From the NCBI RefSeq assembly GCF_905475395.1, contig NC_058340.1, positions 70,348,181 through 70,412,180 on the forward strand: a stretch of 64,000 nt of DNA, given 5' to 3'. The first letter of the stretch is position 1, and each line of letters starts with the position of its first letter. The notes beneath the pieces are model-generated. The model was not told the DNA's origin, searched no databases, and was given only the letters and a program-made list of their open reading frames with translations. The DNA comes from Chrysoperla carnea (Eukaryota > Arthropoda > Insecta > Neuroptera > Chrysopidae). Both the position numbers and the translations under genes were made by a program. Below are positions 58,201 to 64,000 of the stretch, in pieces.

Positions 58201-60616
58201 AAAATATGTTTTGAAGAAAACTCAGAAAAAAACTTATAATCATTGTTTAACAAAATTGTACAACGTTTTTGAGAATGAAACAAAGAGTTAATTAGATTTG
58301 AGATTTCTTTGTGGGATCTGTGGGACAAAGTTATTTGAATTAATCGAATAAGTACCCAAATACCTATTTCAATAAAATCTTCATCATAATCCAGGTTCTT
58401 ATTAACGCACCCTTTACAAACAAAAATTGAACAACTTTTCCATTTTCTATCTCCTTAACTAAAATCATGGGATGGAACAATAAAAAAATATTTGCTTTCC
58501 ATTTTAAATAATAAATTGTGAACTTGTGTTTAAAAATAAAATTAAAATTAATTTTTTTGTTTCAAAAAATATACAATTTTTTTTTAATGTTTTGTTTAAA
58601 TAATAAATAATTATATAATAATAAATCACTTATTAATTCGATTCAAATGGAATAACTTTTTTGTTTAAATAATAAATTAATTAATTTAAAATAGTACTCT
58701 AAAAATTAAAGTATTTTTTTATTTGCTAATTCGAGACATATCAGACTCTTGAAAAAGAAAATTTTACTACAAAAATAATTTGATTTACATATTTATTAAC
58801 GTGAAATAAGTTTTAAAACTCTCATGGAGGAGAAAAACAGATAAAAACCCAGCAAAAAAAGGAAAACTAATGGAGAGACAGGTATCTTTTTAGCTTGCTT
58901 CCTCAGTTATTCACAGAGTAGGCAACCAGATGAATAACGATGAATGATGAATCACTTCACTTAGGATTCGAGAACTAACGAAATTCTGTCTTTGTTTTCA
59001 AGTCATTATCTTTATTCCAATTTAGAAGATTAGCGAGGTTTTTATTTTTAGATAGATCCAGGACGATTCTCTCAAATTTACTGCGTAAATTCAGGTCTAA
59101 ATAAATTCTTTGTTGAAATCTTAATAAATTTCGTAAAATAGACTTTTATGTTTTATTTTACCCCGAATTCCACATGAGACAATTCATCTATAAAGGAAAA
59201 CTGTGAACAGTTTTCCTTTTGATATTGAGTTTACAAATGAATAGATTTCCATGACTGTTTTTGAACAAAGTGAGTTCGAATTATTTTTCGTTAATAATAT
59301 ATGTTTTGAGTATTTATAATTTCTAAATTAATAATAACACCAAAATCAACCAATTTAAATCTAAAAATTTTCAGTTATACTTTGAGAATATCTGGAAATA
59401 ACAACGTTTTTACGTAGAAAGAATTATTATATATTCTATTATATAAATTTTTAACTAAGATTTATGATCATGTATTAGTCCCGTCTTTTTTCTTTGCTTA
59501 TAAAGTGTCAAATTCGTAAAGTGCTGCATTAACGAATGATTCTTATCTAATTGAGCGCTCGGTAGCGTTAAGTTAATATCAGCACCCCTTGTATATTAAA
59601 AAAGGGATGTCAAGCGATCATTTCGATTTGATGCAGTCAATATGCATCGGATTTTGTTCTGGCGCTAAGTTTGCGATTTTTACACCAAAAAATGTGGGAC
59701 TAATTTCACGATCATTAATAACATTAATTACTTTTTATAATTAATTCAAAACAAAACAAAACAAAAAAAACTGAGATGTGTGCTTTAAATTTTGATGACA
59801 CATATTTTTTCATATAATAAAACTACTACTTGATTGATTAGTATTGGAATAATCGCTGTGTGCTGTACGGTCGTGCATAGTTGAGATATTCCAATCCATT
59901 CCTAAGTACAATAAATTTTCTTTTTTACTTTTACTATTTAGATTTTATTTTTAAAATGGGAATGAAACAGGTTATTTTATAAAAGCACATCTCTATCGGT
60001 GAGTAAATAAACACACCGTAAATAAACTACAAGTGAGCTTATAATATTATAAATAATAGAATTTGAGAAAAGTAATCTTCTTAAAACTGAGAAAATTACT
60101 TAAGAAATTTAAAACTTGGGTATGTTTTAAAGAGAACACAACGTGTTGTTGAGCAGTTTAGAATGCTCCCTAAGCGATTTCGTTTTTGGAATCTAACGGT
60201 TGCATTAAAAGCATATCTCAAACACGTTTAATTTTCTTCAAATGTTTATTAATAATTGCCCTACAAGTTTTATGTGACAAAAAAAACCATTCCTTCCTTG
60301 TGATTGAATAAAGCTTAAAATGAGCACTAAATAACTGGACAGGCAATGAATGAAAATGAATTGAAACAGCTAATCTTCTTCAATTATCGTAGGACTGTAT
60401 TCGTCTCGAAATTTTTCTACGAAAAACATTAATTTCCTACGAAAATTAAGTATTTTTCATATTGGAAAAGAAACTTTCGCGAATGATACCGATAGAGGCG
60501 TGCATGTAAATATTTGAGTGCATTTAACCGGTAAAAGTACTTGTACAAATATGGCGACTGTTGGAATCTATTAAATTATTCGCCCGGTAATTACCTCGCT
60601 CTGTCTACACCACGCG

Positions 60617-60926
60617 CAGGGCCGAATTAACCCATGGCGGGTCCCATAAGTAATGGAATTATCCAGGGCCACCAGGAATTCAGGCGTGGTGGTTTTTTTT
60701 GTCTCCGTAAATTAATTTTCTTTCTTCCCTTTTTTTTTGTCTTTCCCTCTTTTTATTTACTCTTCGTAAATTAGCTTGGCACACTTACCATAAAAATTTG
60801 CCTTTTCTCCCTATTATTTTGTCTATTCTTTTTTTTACTCTTCGTAAATCAACTTGGCGCCCCTTTTAACCTTTACCTGGGGCCCTAGGCTGCTGCTTAC
60901 TCTGTCTAGAGGTTAATCCGTTTCTG
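60617..60926. mobile_element. hAT-like MITE, 310 bp
   Basis: Termini CAGGGCCGAATTAACC and, inverted, CAGAAACGGATTAACC. They are flanked by imperfect 8-bp duplicates (ACCACGCG and TCCACGGG). The CAG...CTG ends and 8-bp duplication fit hAT. The interior has two related units with ACTCTTCGTAAATxA and CTTGGC, and is richer in C and T than its surroundings. Confidence 0.55.
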
Positions 60927-62060
60927 TCCACGGGATCTGAGCACAGTGAACGGTCAGTCAGAGCCACAGTTGTGTATATGTGACTGTGGTCAGAACACAA
61001 ACCTTGCCTACTTTTATATTACACTGTACTTAATAATTCTTAACTCATTAAACAGTAACGCTTGCAAGCGCTTTTACGTATTAAATGCACCCTTAGTGTC
61101 ACAACCATAGACAGAATGCAATAGATCATGCAAAGTTAATACAAGATTTTCTCGGTACCGATATCACAGTTTTTTGAATAAACATTCCAAATTCTATTCT
61201 GATCAAATTATGATATCGATGAACAAGCTGAAATTTTGAAGTATTTTTGTTAAAATATATTACGATCCAGCTTCAAAAAATATTAATGATTATTTATGAT
61301 ACATTCGTGAACTATGGTTTCAACAGATGATGAGTGTTATGAACGCACTCTAAATTATTTAGCTTTGATAAAATTAGTAAAGGCAAAAACACACTAAAAA
61401 CATTCTAAAGGGCCTACATACACGGATGCAACTTTTGTGCAATTAATAAATAAATAACCATGGAAATAAAAAGGTTGCAAATTAGTTGGCTCAATCGTGT
61501 GTGTAGGGCCTAACAATAAAATTAATATTTGTTATTAATTTAATTTAAAAAAAAATAGAGACTTACTTTTAAAAGTAAATTCTTTTGAAATTTATTCCAG
61601 TGAAACAAAATATACAATATATTTACAAAAAAAAAAAATTGGGTAATAAATTTAGATGTAAACAAATAGACTAATTGATCAATGTCCAAATTTAAAAATA
61701 TATTTACATTTGTGGACTTTATGTACGTGTACCATTTTAAAAACTTTCGTCTGAAAAACGTCAAAATGTCAACAACAAAATTATCATAGAAAAAAAAAAA
61801 ACAAAAATAATATAAAATTAAACTAAATTGAAATTATTTATTATTATATTAATCAATTATCATCTATTTGTAACTAATTCAAAACTTGACATATTGACAC
61901 TGAAATAAACTTTTATTTATAGATAATTATTTCCAATATTTTCTTCTTCTCATCACTTTTTTTTCTTTCTCAAAATTATAGCTGCAATATTTATTATTGT
62001 TAGCGCCAAAGTAATAAAAAATTGAACTAGATATTATAATGAAAATGGTATGGCAATATA

Positions 62061-62649
62061 ACGGGTGCGCCATCTTTTATGTCGGTATATAAACATTGAA
62101 TAACTTTGAGAAAAACAATCGAATTCTGTACATGAGGTATTTTTATTCAATTTGATCCTTTTCAATTTATTTGGATTAGTTTTTGCGTACAACATCAATC
62201 ATATCTCTTTTTGTTACGTTTTGGCCCAAACAGTCACCTTTTAAGCAAGCTACGCCGTTTTATGAATCTCGTGTGGATTCACCATTTTCCAAATGGGACT
62301 ATTTTGCTTATTAATGCCATCAGAAAGTGTGAAATGGGCCGGTAATCAAAATTTGCTTCCAAATATCAGATTCAGTGACTATTTGGTGATTATACGACAC
62401 TTTTGGGTTCTGGACAACGGTCTCTGATCGCTGACCAGTTCATTGAAACGCCTTGGTTGTTGATGAACGGCATTTTGACAATTTCCCACTGTCTCCGGCT
62501 CAACGAACTACACTAAACGACGAATAGTGTTGTCACGAGCAAATTGTACTGAATTTATGTTTCAAAAACATGTGTAACCAACTCAATCGATTGACAAATG
62601 TCAAAAATATTCAATGCTTACATACCGACATAGAAGATGGCGCAACCTC
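62061..62649 (-). mobile_element. mariner-like (Tc1/mariner, DDE) transposon relic, internally deleted
   Basis: Inverted ends share GCGCCATCTT, TATGTCGGTAT and CATTGAATA, with TA at both flanks (62059-62060 and 62650-62651). On the minus strand a broken frame gives INKQNSPIWKMVNPHEIH then KVTVWAK, the region just before the second catalytic acidic residue of mariner transposases. Stops and frame breaks occur throughout, and at 589 bp it is about half the usual length. It is inactive. Confidence 0.78.
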
Positions 62650-64000
62650 TATATCTTCTTCCCTCAATCTTTTTAATAAAAAATGCAAGATCAATACTAA
62701 TTACTATTTTGTGCTTTGTTATGAAGTGGTTTTAAATTACTATCAAAACCAACGAACTTACAACGAACTGAATGTATGGACGTGAATTCGTGACTTATCT
62801 ATATCTCTCTCAGAAAATTGTATTGGTACTATAGTAAAATATTACAAGAGAAATCTATTGACGAAATAATCGATTGCCTTTAGTGTAAATTATTGAAAAC
62901 TATTCATAATATCTAGTTCAGTTTTTTGATTTCATTACATATACAGAGGCATTCAAAAAAGAGAGAATACTCCTCAAAATCCTTTTTTTGTCTTGCGATT
63001 GTAAAAAAAGCATAATAAAAACAACTTTGGTTCTGTAAATAGCACTTTAAATATATTTCAGACACTCTTATTTCGCATTTCTTTAATTTCTCTCCTCAGG
63101 TTAATATTTTGTGAGATATTAATTTGATAGAATTTACAAAATCAAAGTTTTGTCTATTGAATGTTATCTCGTTTATGAATGACATTGTATAAAGAAACAT
63201 TCACAACAAAAAAATATAACGAATTTTTACTAGAGAAACTATGAGTAAAATGTTTCTCAAATAAATATTCCAGCCTGATTTAACCCAAATTTCACAATAG
63301 CAACGATGTTTCTTCGTCAAAATTATAAACTTACAGTTTTCTTGATAAAAATATGTAACCTTTTTTGTGGACTACTCTGTATATAATAAAGCATATCATT
63401 CTTTAAAACAGACAGACATAAATTTTTCAAATCCTGACATAAAATTTTATTAAAAATATGAACATTTTAATCAGACCGACTTTAAACACAAGTTCACCAT
63501 ATTAATAAATTCTTATAATCCAAATAAATGTAACCAGGTCGATTTACAGGACAATTGTTAAGTGCAAGTTTGTTTACTTGCCGAAATTCTACCATAGACA
63601 TTTTTCGACTCTTTTCCATCTAAGAGCAAAAATCAACACAATGGCAATTTTCGCCTAAAAATTGACCTGAAGTAGACTCAAATTTTAAATTTGATTAATG
63701 AGTATATTAAGTGGCAAATTTCGTTCAAAAATGGATTTAAAAAAACATATTTCGTCATGATTATAAATAACACTTTTCTAAGATTTCAACACTTTTAATT
63801 AACTAAACAGGATATTCCTTCTTCCTTCTTATCTAACGTTTAATATATTAAAGAAAAAATTTTCGCTACCGTATAAATAACATATTAAAATTTAAAAAAT
63901 GGCAGCGTACATTTTGAGCCAAAATAAAAAATTTGATTTCAAGCAAAAAGAAAACATAAAAGAGTGATTTACACCTAAATTTAATCCCATTTTAAAAATA

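Larger units (their letters stand above)
55261..64000. other. Probable large intersectin intron with transposon relics
   Basis: The exon at 55260 begins with a split codon, so transcription must continue from further right. I found no frame resembling the expected SH3 domains between here and the window end. Two elements are recognisable: a hAT-like MITE at 60617-60926 and a mariner-like relic at 62061-62649. About 55.3-60.6 kb is AT-rich with homopolymer runs and nothing else I can name. Confidence 0.6.

Noticed and set aside
61540-61764. 74-codon minus-strand frame as an upstream intersectin exon
   Set aside because: The residues are hydrophobic and AT-driven (Phe, Ile, Asn, Lys), with no SH3 motif and no suitable splice phase.

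Overview
The window is eukaryotic and almost certainly from an insect. It is AT-rich, carries spliced genes with GT-AG introns of up to 26 kb, and is packed with DNA-transposon, MITE and LINE debris of insect type. I cannot name the species. No prokaryotic gene, operon, rRNA, tRNA or CRISPR array is visible.

Three protein-coding genes can be supported by joining exons whose splice sites and reading phase agree. (1) A CAS-family scaffold (p130Cas/BCAR1 type) lies on the minus strand from 44337 down to 5429. It has five coding exons and 688 codons: an SH3 domain, seven YDxP tyrosine motifs, a helical serine-rich domain and a conserved C-terminal domain with a YDYV motif. Its first coding exon is only 19 codons and is followed by a 25.7 kb intron. 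(2) A two-exon TMEM170 gene of 131 codons lies on the plus strand at 47767-49550. (3) The last eight coding exons of a long-form intersectin (RhoGEF/DH, PH and C2 domains, 519 codons) lie on the minus strand at 51947-55260. Its start and its EH and SH3 exons lie beyond the window or were not recognised.

Layout: 1-5.4 kb, downstream of CAS, with a foldback element near 0.4-0.6 kb; 5.4-44.3 kb, the CAS gene; 44.3-47.8 kb, divergent intergenic DNA with a hairpin element; 47.8-49.55 kb, TMEM170 with a LINE fragment in its intron; 49.55-51.95 kb, convergent intergenic DNA; 51.95-55.26 kb, intersectin 3' exons; 55.3-64 kb, probably a large intersectin intron, with a hAT-like and a mariner-like relic.

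The most unusual content is in the introns. One ~550 bp repeat (here 'R') occurs about ten times on both strands. Other elements are TTAA-flanked piggyBac-type MITEs (two nearly identical), a nested MITE/R composite, two elements with ~150 bp hairpin arms, a PIF/Harbinger MITE, a pogo/Tigger-type MITE, and several 5'-truncated LINEs, two with perfect target-site duplications. I found no clear sign of a new defence or metabolic system. The novelty is in the repeat families and in how they are arranged. CAS and intersectin are both SH3-type signalling scaffolds of the cell cortex, but nothing in the sequence shows that they are co-regulated.
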